DNA of 64,000 nt, from NCBI GenBank assembly GCA_963965975.1, contig OZ014412.1, positions 10,025,849-10,089,848 on the forward strand, given 5' to 3'. Positions 15,601-25,700 of the stretch are shown piece by piece (within the stretch, counting starts at the first letter, position 1; every line of letters begins with the position of its first letter). Below the pieces are notes generated by a model, which saw only the letters and a program-made list of their open reading frames with translations, searched no databases and was not told the origin of the DNA. The translations under genes were made by a program, and so were the position numbers. The stretch is from Xestospongia bergquistia (Eukaryota > Porifera > Demospongiae > Haplosclerida > Petrosiidae).

Positions 15601-18140
15601 ACCATTCAATATTGAGCTTTCATACCATTCAATGCTGAGTAACCAAACAAATGCAATGCAAGCCAAGTTTTTCAAATAAATTTTATCTTAACTGGCTTTG
15701 TGTGACCCTGAGTAGCAAAGGTTCTTTCACAGGAATGTAAGTATGATGCTAAAGGATTTCTTCTCTTTATCATGTTGTGAAAATACTGAAAGGAAGCTAT
15801 AACAGGAGAGGTGGCAATTGCCTAGGTTGAACAGGAGGTTTTCTTGTCCATCATAGCCAAGGTGATAGTCAACAGCAGAACAAACAGTGATATTACCCAT
15901 ACAATGTAGAACAGTATGCACTATTGACAGTATAGAGGTCTAGATGACACCAGAAATGATCCCATTGTGTCTGTGCACACTCCTTTTAAAATATCTGGAA
16001 TTTCTAGTTTGCATATATTAAATTTTGTTATATATATAATATATTAAAGAAATTGTAATATTATTGTTGGAAAGATTTCATTTGAACATTAACTATTATT
16101 TTCAATATCACTAAAACTTGCCTTCTCATATATTCAAGATCATTCACAAATGGATTTTATAGATTATTTTCATAAAAGCTAGTCCAAAACTGATTGTACA
16201 ACTTAGTCAGTTAAAATTCTTTCAATAATGGATGATATAGTTCATCCAGTTATGGATGATTTAGTACTGTATTCAAATCCATCCAAAAATGGATTGTACA
16301 TATCATCCATTTTGGGACGTTTCTCTACTTTTCTTCACTATATAAGACAAAAGTGATATGAATCATAACACATTTAGATTATTTTAATATTGTTGTCAAA
16401 TCATCAATTATTGCATTATTGAGGCTTTTACAAATTATCCATTTTTGGAGTCAGACCCTACCTGATTTTTTCCTTATTATTATAGATGATCGATTTGATT
16501 AATGAAGAAAGGATTGATTCCAAAGACAAGTTTACACTTCAAGTTCTTAATTTACCCATTCAAAGTTATGTTGACCTTCAAATTGAACTCAGAAAGTTAG
16601 TAATGGCATGAATAATGATATCAATAGATCTCATTATAAATTTTTAATATTAACATTATGGACTATTTTGCAGGTAAAACGGTTTGTTTTTGTTTCTTGA
16701 AATTGATGTTCCCTTAGACAATAGTAGCTATACGACAAATTTGTTTTATCACATGTTAAATAATGAGTATTAAGCGTGGTTTACACACTAAATGACTTAC
16801 AATAACACTGAGGTTTTGAGTAATTAGTAGAATTTGAATTATTATCAATGAAAAATCTGGTTCACTTAATTATAGACACATTTAAAAAATTGCTAAACTA
16901 AATTTGTGCCAAATCTCAGTAGCCTAGAATTGCTAGCTTTGTACTTGTAATAAATTTGTGAGGTATACAATCTGAATTATTGAAATTGATATAGAAAACA
17001 AAACAAATGTCTTTTCTCTTTATTTAGGAGATTAATGGAACTGTCAACACAACAAGAAGAAAAACAATATAATGAAAGTGCCACACAGAGAATGGATGAT
17101 GTTGATATGAGGTATACCATTTCATTATTACAACATATTATACCATTTTTATGATGATAGTGAGCTACCATCTGATAGTGATGTACCTAGTACAGATATG
17201 AATAAGATAGATGATATCAAGAATGTAGAAGAAAATGATGGGAAGCACATTACTTGTATTGTGCCTAGCAATGATCCACCTCTAGAAGATATACAAGGTA
17301 ATTAAACTTGGTTTAATATCACATATAAAATTAATTAGTATGTTTTTAAAATTACAATTTTTCACATGCGTACCAAACCAATGATGCTTCTAGATTATGT
17401 ATTATTCCTTGAATTAAATGCTATTTTTATCCTAGATGACAGTTTAGCAGAAAAGGCCTCCAAGCTATCTTATGAACAGGTTGCAGAATTCCTTGAGAGG
17501 ATTGGATTGAAGAGCAGTGCTGATATAGTCAGAGAAAATAAGTATTCAGGTCGCACTATCTATCCTGCTATAAATGAAGATGACTCTTTGAAAGACTTGG
17601 ATATGACAGCACCAATTGAGAGACTGCGATTTCGTGTTCTTTTTAAAAGAGAGTTATCAGGAACCATTTCAATGGCTGCCAATGCATTTCCACCAAATAA
17701 AATAGCTGAAGTTTGTCATAGTGTCAATTCATTAAAGACCTATGCTCAGGTAACATTATGCCTATACACATGTAGTTATGATAATACATGACTACAAATC
17801 TGAAAGTATGTACATAGTGAAAGTGAAATAGTTATGTAATGATAAGGTAATGACTACAATAGGGGTACATTTCCATGTTTACACTGAAGGTGAAAGATAA
17901 CTCATGACATGACAACAGATTATGTACATCAACTAGTACAATTATCATGCATTGTCAGAATTAAATCAGATTATGTTATATTATATTTGGATTTAGTTGT
18001 TTGAAGACAGACAGATTGATGGAGAGATGCTTTTACAAGCTGATCAGAGTGTTTTTGATGAGCTAGGTATTAATTCCCTTCGCAAGAATGCACTGTTGAA
18101 TAAGTGTGAAGAAAGGGGACTTAAAAAGTCAAGTCTTTAA
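666..18140 (+). CDS. RNF213-like: RNF213-like giant AAA+ protein with C-terminal tandem SAM domains (3' part, 38 exons)
   Basis: Partial gene, 2996 codons visible to the TAA at 18138-18140. Exons: 666-1706, 1921-2304, 2386-2622, 2674-3036, 3161-3397, 3888-4273, 4414-5719, 5842-6013, 6117-6391, 6448-6639, 6734-7102, 7154-7264, 7322-7426, 7532-7648, 7695-7798, 8160-8304, 8355-8524, 8735-8840, 8979-9159, 9213-9352, 9657-9977, 10031-10258, 10711-10760, 10825-11162, 11217-11347, 11403-11548, 11669-11789, 11842-11978, 12039-12105, 12194-12313, 12754-12893, 14307-14482, 14699-14784, 16486-16595, 17028-17111, 17161-17297, 17436-17749, 17997-18140. The phase closes throughout. Seen: TACNPHRG and MWDYG near the start (end of one AAA unit), Walker A GPPGTSKT at 1401-1424, Walker B VVLMDEAGLAED from 1623, then FVGITN and FLNRFEKYAL as in RNF213. 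The order matches the RNF213 AAA4 unit followed by its long helical C-terminal half (known family). No RING or RZ-type Cys/His cluster was found where expected. Two SAM-like domains end the protein. Family assignment is firm; the role (a ubiquitin ligase in vertebrates, acting at lipid droplets and on intracellular pathogens) cannot be assumed without the zinc modules. Confidence 0.85.
6014..6116 (+). other. GC-AG intron in the RNF213-like gene
   Basis: The donor is GCAAGT instead of GTAAGT. Exon 5842-6013 ends with one base of a codon and exon 6117-6391 supplies the other two, which keeps the frame; no nearby GT donor does. GC donors with an otherwise perfect consensus are a known minor class of U2 introns. 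Confidence 0.75.
12894..14306 (+). other. Long intron (1.4 kb) of the RNF213-like gene
   Basis: It has a GTGAGT donor and a TTACAG acceptor, phase 2. It contains a degenerate copy of the CCTATAATTG MITE family (about 13908-14204). An 87-codon open frame at 13268-13531 has no recognisable domain and is not spliced in. The rest is AT-rich and featureless. Confidence 0.7.
13908..14204. mobile_element. Degenerate MITE copy, CCTATAATTG family
   Basis: It shares landmarks in order with the better copies at 29737-30068 and 51571-51903: a 'ggccatgt' block, a 'gacaaatgaaa' block, a 'ctagtattctatagctat' block and a closing 'aagtcagtatcttcca' block. The ends are eroded and no target duplication is clear. 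Confidence 0.5.
14975..16462. mobile_element. DNA transposon remnant with long imperfect terminal inverted repeats
   Basis: The left arm (about 14975-15290) and the right arm (about 16262-16462) are inverted copies of each other, matching in order through several blocks: 'tccaaaaacggataat' near 14990 against the complement of 'attatccatttttgga' near 16437; 'aatgaagaaaagt' near 15090 against 'acttttcttcact' near 16330; and 'acaatccatttttggatgga' near 15254 against 'atccatccaaaaatggattg' near 16277. The interior of about 950 bp has no open frame of note, so the element is non-autonomous. It lies in the 1.7-kb intron 14785-16485. Family unknown; target duplication not resolved. Confidence 0.65.
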
Positions 18141-18621
18141 TATGTTATTTACAATAACTACATTTTTGTACATGACTGGCTACTAATCAAGCATGCTTGA
18201 TTGATATTTATTTTTGCTGAGTTATATTTTTTAGTTAATGTTTTATGTAGTTGAGCTATTTTTATAATAATTATAATGATTTAGTTTATTATATATTTAT
18301 TAGAACTTGAATAATATTCTAAAGTAAATTTATATGGGTTCTATACTAATTCACATTATTAAGAACATTAGCGATCAGATATTCAGAGTATTGCAATCAG
18401 TACCTAAACTTGCATTGATGGAGTGAAACCGAGTTTAATTAGTTTCAGTGTTTTGATAGTATACTAGTGCCAATGATATTCATGTGTGTGAACACCAGCA
18501 GTATTATGTATGACATACATGGAAACATATGTGACTTATGTAATAATATTTATTTGAAAATATTATACATATAGCAGACATATAATATATATATGTGTGT
18601 GTTAAAAATTTGTATGATACA
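18141..18621. other. Convergent intergenic region with candidate poly(A) signal for the Rab gene
   Basis: The two genes converge here with 481 bases between their stops. On the minus strand an AATAAA (plus-strand tttatt at 18549-18554) lies about 70 bases past the Rab stop, a plausible polyadenylation signal. Otherwise AT-rich, with a short TA/TG run near 18583-18602. Confidence 0.5.
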
Positions 18622-19284
18622 TTAATGGACTCTTAAGTTTGATTTGGTTCGTTCAGAACTTCCTTTATTACCGCAACATGAAGAGGAAGTTGACCCTTTT
18701 ACTGTTGAATGCACAAGTGTTGCCTCAGTGGAAGTGTGCATGTATCGTTTATACAATTCTGTCGCCAATGAGTGAAAAATTTGGTGAATATTTTCGCCTG
18801 TTTTTGCACTCGTCTCCAAAGGTAATGGCAAACCACATGACTGGGTGTACTCCTTCACTGTATTGATGTCAACTTGTTCATCTTCAAATCCAGAAAGGTC
18901 TGATTTGTTTCCAACTACTAATATCGGTATCATTTCTCCATCTGGTATGTAGCGTAGAGTCTCTTTAAGCCAATAATCACAAAGACTACTAAAGCTTTCT
19001 TCATCCACAACACTGTATACAAGTACAGCGGCATCAGCGTCACGGTAGTAGTGTGTTTCCAGGCTTTTGAAGCGCTCCTGACCGGCTGTATCCCACAGTT
19101 CAAGTGTTATGTTTCGTCCATTGATGAGGATGTTCTTAGTTTGTTCGCTAATCGGATTGATCGACGTTCTCTCGAAGAATTCGTCACGTACGTAACGCAA
19201 CAAGATACTCGTCTTCCCTACGTCTTTGTCCCCTAAAAGAACAATCTTGAATTTGCCATCGCTGATGGCTTTCCCTGATGCCAT
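18622..19284 (-). CDS. Rab-type small GTPase, intronless
   Basis: 220 residues if translation starts at the first ATG (19282-19284, MASGKAISDG). The frame stays open to a GTG upstream, but that is not a usual animal start and TAA lies in frame shortly before it. Motifs: G1 GDKDVGKTS (about residues 18-26), switch II WDTAGQERF with the catalytic Gln, G4 GNKSD, G5 ETSAK. Switch I is unusual (RTSINPISEQ), with Ser where the G2 Thr normally stands. The tail has SSSCCGN, which resembles the Rab5-type CCXN prenylation end, but 14 more residues (KGSSERTKSNLRVH) follow before the stop. A membrane-traffic GTPase is expected from the family; the subfamily is unclear (Rab5/21/22-like at best). A splice acceptor-like AAGTAG just upstream suggests a separate 5' UTR exon. 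Confidence 0.85.
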   Translation of the reverse strand: MASGKAISDGKFKIVLLGDKDVGKTSILLRYVRDEFFERTSINPISEQTKNILINGRNITLELWDTAGQERFKSLETHYYRDADAAVLVYSVVDEESFSSLCDYWLKETLRYIPDGEMIPILVVGNKSDLSGFEDEQVDINTVKEYTQSCGLPLPLETSAKTGENIHQIFHSLATELYKRYMHTSTEATLVHSTVKGSTSSSCCGNKGSSERTKSNLRVH

Positions 19285-19490
19285 ATCAAAACGCAAAATG
19301 GACAACACACCTACTTGAATCGGAATTTAAATTAATATTCATTAGTAATTATTATTCATATTAATGAACTAAATAAGGCAGAAATTACTAATTCCTAAAT
19401 AATATGAGAAAAATTGCAATTATCTTTAGAATAGAATAAAAACATGTACAGAAACTATTACTTGCTGCTTATAAGACTAATTGAAAACTC

Positions 19491-21226
19491 TTAATCCAAG
19501 CCCAACGATCGTCTTCTTTCTGCTAATCGATCTTTTAGTTTTGGTTGATAGTTTAATGACAAACTGGCAGTATCAATGACAGATGTTATAGCCCATTCTG
19601 TAACATCAGCCTTCCAGCCTGAAAAACATCAATAATAATTACTTTCTAAAATACATTATTCTCTCACCTAACTCAATCACAGTTGTGTCGGAACAAATAC
19701 CCTGGTTTCTTGTACTCTTTCCTTTCTCCCAAGATTTAGCTCCTCCAAACAGTATCAACCAGGCATACTGTGAACCTATATTCATGATTGACATGGAAGA
19801 AAGTATGCGCCCAACTTCAGCTTCAGGAGCAGACAACTACAAAACAGGTATAATACTATAGTAACTGTAGTAGTCATTATAGGATATTTATTAGCTAGAA
19901 CAGTTGATCAATAAAAGTCAATCAAATGTAATTATATGAAGTGCATAAATACATCCAAAAAGTAATCCTCTAAATATTTTACCTGTGTCCAAGTGACGCT
20001 TTCAATATTAAGAAGCCAACAGTCTCTTAGAAGTTGACTATCATTATTCATTCCACCAGCCACAACAAGTATAGGCTCAGCCTGTCTTCCAACATTACCT
20101 GCTATTACAGCAGCTGCATGATCACAACGACCTGGTGGCCAAGGTGCATACTCAAGTTTCATAAGTTTTGTCCACATCTAAAAGATAATAACAAACAAAT
20201 ATCATATGTTTACTAGAAATAAGAAGTGTATCCTACGTTTCTTACCACAGAATTTTTGGTCATCTGTGCAATATAAACATCATCTGATCGGCCTTTGCCA
20301 CTTTGATAACCTCCAAACATTATGGCTCTGTTATCTCCAATTGATGTGAAAGTAAAACCGCTACAGGGTGGAGGACATTCTCCAAACACCTGAGGACTAA
20401 TCCATTCATCTAATAAGCAATAATGATATAATATAGTTACCATGGTGACTAGAATCTTACTTTTGGATAGTGAGAGCATGTGTTGCTCATTTGTTCTAGC
20501 AATCTTGGGAGTAGTGGCTGAGAATGTGTAAATAGCACCAGGTTGTTTTTCTCCATCTTCTACTTCACCATACCCTCCAATAACAAACAGGTAACTTTCT
20601 CCATCACATTTAAATGAAACCATGCCACAGCCATGCTTCTTCATGGGACCTCCAAATGGATTGACCTTGATTTCATGCCATTTAAGTTTTGCTGTATCCA
20701 ATTTAGTGATATTATTGTAACAACAGTTACCATGTCCACAGTGACCACCAAAATAATATATATCTTTATCAACTGTTGCCGTTGCATAATAGTTGACTCC
20801 TGAGTGTGACGACCCTCGAGTACGATGGCACTCCCATTTACCAGACCTGAGATTGAATGTTTCAATCATTGACATTATCGCTTCTTTTTCTCCACTTGCA
20901 TGTACAACTGGCATTTGGCGCATTCCTCCAGCCCACAAGTAGGCTTTGTCCCCAGCCAGTGCTAATGTATGTCCATATCTCTCCACTGGTTGATAACTAC
21001 CTTTTTGAGCTCCTACTGTATGATCTGCGATAATATAATTATATATATATATATATATATATTATTCAACATACACTCATGAATTGATACTGTATCCAGT
21101 ATTAAAGATATAGTATGACAGTTTAAAACTATTCAACAGTTCAAAAATTAGTAGTTATCTTATTTACAAAATTGATATATTAACTAAAACACGCTCAATA
21201 ATGTGATTACCTGTTTTCTTTGCCAT
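19491..21226 (-). CDS. Kelch-repeat beta-propeller protein, six exons
   Basis: Exons in transcript order: 21211-21226, 20461-21024, 20246-20409, 19983-20177, 19668-19836, 19491-19618; phases agree and give 411 residues. It starts MAKKTGDHTVGAQKG and ends RRRSLGLD. Six kelch motifs with the double glycine are visible, e.g. KAYLWAGG, DIYYFGGH, YLFVIGGYG, RAIMFGGY, PILVVAGG and WLILFGGA, enough for one six-bladed propeller. There is no BTB, BACK or F-box domain, no signal peptide and no membrane segment, so it is probably a soluble binding protein. Its partner is unknown. The frame runs open through the intron at 20410-20460, but a good GTAAGA donor and the phase of the next exon support splicing. 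Confidence 0.85.
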
Positions 21227-21329
21227 TTGACAGATCTATAACGAGCCCCACCCAATCTTTTTGTTGAACAGCGATACCGTATTAATCTAATTAACAGCTA
21301 ATTTTGTAATTGTCGTTAGAAGGTTCGAA
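21227..21329. promoter_or_regulatory. Short bidirectional promoter region
   Basis: Only 103 bases separate the start codons of the kelch gene (minus) and the small membrane-protein gene (plus), so both 5' UTRs and a shared promoter must lie here or overlap the coding starts. No TATA box is evident. Assignment is inferred from the head-to-head layout alone. Confidence 0.5.
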
Positions 21330-22741
21330 ATGAATACTGGTTTCTCTTCAATACTGGGATGGTAAGCTGTAAGTATGAATAACTAACATAATATAGTGTT
21401 TAATTTTACAGAAAAAAATGGAATGTTTGTCCTACCATACTTTTAGTTCAGGTATGTATACTAATTTGAGGGGGCGGAGATCCACAGCACTTCCTGCCTT
21501 ACAATAGAATTTGTGTAAGTAATGGTTGAGAGGATGTCGGGTAGTTGCTTTGCTGTCCCCTTTATAATATGAAAAGAAATTGTCATGAAATACAGTCAAT
21601 TATTGTCAACAGTACATGTCATGGTAATGTGTTACTAATACATGCTTCGTGGGTCTTATTTAAGCCTCTGCAGAGTAATTTTGAACATAAAATAATGGGG
21701 ATAATGCTAGAATAATTAATATTAACTATTTTTTGTAATTATGTAACCAGAAGTCACATGGTATTATTTTAAAAAATGACTAATGTTGGTTGTACATAAC
21801 TTATCAGTTGTACCTTTATCCATGAGTGTACTCAGCTCTTAATGGAAAAGAAAGAACAAGCCTATTGAGAATTAAATAGAACTGTTGCCAATGCTTCAAT
21901 GTAAGTAATTATTGGTTTAGGCCTATTGATTTGTTTTTATTATAAGAATAACAAGAAGAGTTTTAAAGGAATCAATGAATTAAAATTAAGTGGAAGGTAA
22001 TTCAAACTGGTCTTATGGTATGATGTTGGCAACAAAATATTATTATTCAGTACTTATATAAACTTATATTGTACCTAAATAAATTTATGTGGTACTTAAA
22101 CAACATTTATTGTTATCATACTGTTTGCTGAAATCATAAACACTAACTACATGTGTAGATTTCCTGCTTGAGTTTGATTTGTGGCTAGATATAATGAATA
22201 CCAGCTGAGTGTTTAGAATCCTAGCAATGAACTATTAGGGAATTGAATTGACAAGTTAATAATTATAATTATTTTAGATCAGAATCTAGAGTTCTGTTAC
22301 GATCATTGCTATCACTGTCATCATTACCATCACTGCTATAACTACCATCATTACCATGACTTCCATTGTAGTAATAATAAATGGTTGAGTTTAGTCAAAA
22401 GCAATGACGTTTATCATTACAAATGTTAGATCACTATATTTTATGTTAAAATGATGTGTAATCATTTTATTTTATATATATTCCTACATTAGATTGACTT
22501 GACAAAATTATGTTTTTATTTTACCGTTGATCCTAAAATGATAACAGGGTTTTTCATTCTTAGGTCAGCATTTACTGTGGCTGTTGTTGGCTCAACTGTT
22601 GTTGTAAAGAGGCAAGTCAAGAAAAGAAGAAAACAACAAGAGGAGGAAGGTGTACGATCAACCATTAAACTCTCATGGGAAGAAAAAGTTAAAGAATTTG
22701 AGAACTCTAACAATAAAGTTGAAATTAGAACTGAAAAATAA
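21330..22741 (+). CDS. Small single-pass membrane protein, possibly PET117-like
   Basis: Two exons, 21330-21361 and 22564-22741, phase 2, give 69 residues: MNTGFSSILGW joined to SAFTVAVVGSTVVVKRQVKK and a charged tail ending KVEIRTEK. There is one hydrophobic segment (about residues 8-26) followed by a basic, then acidic, coil-forming tail. The length, the N-terminal membrane segment followed by VKRQ, and an EGV in the tail resemble PET117, the mitochondrial cytochrome c oxidase assembly factor (family knowledge), but identity is low and other small membrane proteins look similar. An AATAAA overlaps the stop (22737-22742). The join across a 1.2-kb intron is inferred; an extra small exon cannot be excluded. 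Confidence 0.5.
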
Positions 22742-22977
22742 ACCTATTTTATTTATTATAAACACTACAGTGTTAGAACTGCTCAACTATATTATGACTG
22801 TTGTTAATGGGATGTTTTGTTATCATAATTATTATCATAATGAAGGATTTAACTCAATACTCATTACATCAACATGCCATGTTATTATAACAAATGTTCT
22901 AATTAATAATATATTAATACATTAAATGAACTCTCTTAAAATGTAATTAACCATATATTTAATGTTGATAGTAACAT

Positions 22978-23373
22978 GTGAAGGTAGGGTATAGGGTCTG
23001 ATAAGGTTGTGAAGGTAGGATATAGGGTCTGATAAGGTTGTGAAGGTAGGATATAGGGTCTGATAAGGTTGTGAAGGTAGGATATAGGGTCTGATAAGGT
23101 TGTGAAGGTAGGATATGGGGTCTGATAAGGTTGTGAAGGTAGGATATGGGGTCTGATAAGGTTGTGAAGGTAGGATATGGGGTCTGATAAGGTTGTGAAG
23201 GTAGGATATGGGGTCTGATAAGGTTGTGAAGGTAGGGTATAGGGTCTGATAAGGTTGTGAAGGTAGGATATGGGGTCTGATAAGGTTGTGAAGGTAGGAT
23301 ATGGGGTCTGATAAGGTTGTGAAGGTAGGATATGGGGTCTGATAAGGTTGTGAAGGTAGAGTATAGGGTCTGA
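22978..23373. repeat. 31-bp minisatellite, about 12.8 copies
   Basis: The unit begins gtgaaggtaggatat and continues with agggtctgataaggtt. Copies differ mainly at two positions (ggat/gggt and tata/tatg), giving blocks of like variants. Because 31 is one more than a multiple of three, every three units make a 31-codon frame repeat, and on the minus strand all three frames are open for 150-180 codons. These frames are a by-product of the repeat, not genes. Confidence 0.95.
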
Positions 23374-24365
23374 GAAACAGAGATCCAATAACAATGTAAT
23401 ATTGGTTGCATACAAAAATACATTCATGCATTTGAAGATATGTCTACAGTCATGTAACTTTTTATCTTCTTTATTTAGAGTCAATTATAAATTTGAACAA
23501 AAACATTGTCTTGATGAGCCCAATGGTTACTAGGAATTACTTTTCAAAACAATGAAACTAAAACTCCATTAAACTTATAAATAATAAACCATAATGTATG
23601 ATTACATTAAGATAAAATATACCAAACTGATTGGGAAGAATAAACAAATTATGAAGGGAGGAATTGTGCCATAACATTTTACATTACCATGATATTATAT
23701 AATATAGTACAATACCACAATCTATTATATATAATATAGTACAATACCACAATCTATTATATATAATATAGTACAATACCTTAATCAATGATATAGTACA
23801 ATATAGTACAGTACTATAATCTATGATATAGTACAATATAGTACAGTACTATAATCTATGATATAGTACAATATAGTACAGTACTATAATCTATGATAAA
23901 GTATTATAATACATACTATACTACAATATAGTAGACTGTCATAATACAGTACAATACCATAATATAATACACTACCATAATACCATAATATAGTAGACAT
24001 TTCTTACTAATTAAAATTATACATAGGATATGACTAATGAACATTAACACATAAGAAGTCAAAAGTGTAGTACTGGTTATTATAGTCACTGGTGTCCACT
24101 CCTACGTACCTCTTAAAACCTTATCAGGCATATGATAGTAAGTGCCTATGTAGAGATGGCCTGGATTGTGCATTGAAATTGCTCTCATAAATTGTCACAA
24201 AATAATTTTTAATAATTATTCATCATTGGATATTACTCAATATCAGTGTCAACATCATTTGTTGATGTATAGCAATATGCAATAGATTCTCTTCAAATCA
24301 TCCATTGTCGTCCATTATTATAACATTATTATAAATTAGTACATTATTTTCATAGGTCAGTTCTT
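23374..24365. repeat. AT-rich spacer with short tandem repeats
   Basis: 23690-23790 holds about three units of a 32-bp motif containing 'tagtacaataccacaatc'. 23795-23900 holds about three units of a 35-bp motif built on 'gatatagtacaatatagtac'. The remainder shows no gene. Confidence 0.7.
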
Positions 24366-24880
24366 AACACATGAAATTTTCCAAGTAATGTATAACTTGT
24401 GTAATATGAATGATGAGTTAATTAATCACCTTACTAATCACTATATATTTACATAACTAAATTCAAGTATAATATGTAATAAATATTAGTATTTGTATAA
24501 TGAGAGTGATTTAAGTCAAGAAATAAATTGCCATATTTAAAATTATGTATACATCCACGCAGATCTTTCAAGTAGATATATACTATTCCAACATTGATCA
24601 AAGTATATAGAGTTTCATAGGGACTATATGAGTCTTGTACTGTGTGCCCAGATGTACACAAGAGAAATAAATATCTGTATATCTGGCCACACATGACATT
24701 CATAAAGCTTAGTAAATGTACACAGTCTTACAAGTATAACCAACTATATTATATTGATGAGGTAGTGGTTATACATGTAGCTATAGCTAGTTAGGGTTAC
24801 TAAGCTACAAAGACATATTTCTCCAATACATGTAGGCACATGTAGGTATGTTTCCCTAGCAATAAGTAATTGTTACCATA
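24366..24880. repeat. Interspersed repeat, copy 1
   Basis: It matches 27245-27805 in the same orientation through several blocks, e.g. 'gagagtgatttaagtcaaga' near 24503 and 27375, 'ctggccacaca' near 24682 and 27530, and 'ctccaatacatgtag' near 24821 with a close match near 27735. No open frame is shared, so it is an unclassified, probably non-autonomous element or an old duplication. Confidence 0.65.
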
Positions 24881-25080
24881 CTATAGATTATGCTGATAAT
24901 AATTATTACAGATTTCAATGATATAGTATATATACTACCATAATCCATAATATTATATATTGCCACAATATAGAACAATACCATACATAATATAATACAT
25001 TATATTAATATAGTACACTACCATAATCCATCATATAGTCTACTGGCATAATATTGTATACTGTCATAACATAGTACACT

Positions 25081-25470
25081 GCCATAGTCTATTATATAGT
25101 ACATACTATATTGCCATAATCTATTATATAGTACATACTATATTGCCATAATCTATTATATAGTACATACTATACTGCCATAATCTATTATATAGTAAAT
25201 ACTATACTGCCATAATCTATTATATAGTACATACTATACTGCCATAATCTATTATATAGTACATACTATACTGCCATAATCTATTATATAGTACATACTA
25301 TACTGCCATAATCTATTATATAGTACATACTATACTGCCATAATCTATTATATAGTACATACTATACTGCCATAATCTATTATATAGTACATACTATACT
25401 GCCATAATCTATTATATAGTACATACTATACTGCCATAATCTATTATATAGTACATACTATACTGCCATA
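25081..25470. repeat. 32-bp AT-rich satellite, about 12 copies
   Basis: The unit reads 'gccataatctattatatagt' followed by 'acatactatact'. Copies are nearly identical in the middle of the array and more varied at the left edge, as expected from unequal exchange. Related shorter motifs are scattered upstream from 24920. Confidence 0.95.
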
Positions 25471-25496
25471 AAATATAATATACATAGAATACACTG

Positions 25497-25700
25497 ACAC
25501 GGGTTTCACTGTTGTTCCTCACAATGATATCAGAGACATTACAGCTGATCTTTTCTCTAGTCTGTCATGATGCATGTTTTGAACCAACCATTGTCTGGAG
25601 CTAATATTTTTATGTAGGGAGCTCAACCCAAATGCTCTGTCTGATGGAAATACCTCATTGACCAGTTGTTATCAAAGCTATGAACAAGACAAACAATGCA
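25497..25700 (+). mobile_element. Decayed retroelement scrap (reverse-transcriptase polyprotein, C-terminal part)
   Basis: A translated block resembles the conserved HNDIRD...DLFSSLCHDACFEP stretch that I recall downstream of the polymerase domain in invertebrate retroelement proteins; a second weak block follows. It is a short, broken remnant of the element and appears old. The family (LINE or DIRS-like) is uncertain. Confidence 0.4.

Noticed and set aside
19284-19308. Longer Rab start at a GTG codon
   Set aside because: Non-ATG start unlikely in an animal gene; ATG at 19284 gives the normal distance to the P-loop.
21321-21331. ggttcgaaa as a tRNA T-loop
   Set aside because: No acceptor stem, A box or cloverleaf can be folded around it.
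22922-23484. Three overlapping 154-182 codon frames with Pro-rich repeats on the minus strand
   Set aside because: They are produced by the 31-bp minisatellite being free of stops; no start context, splice site or domain supports a gene.
25081-25470. Regular repeat array considered as CRISPR
   Set aside because: Units abut without unique spacers and the sequence is eukaryotic; it is a satellite.
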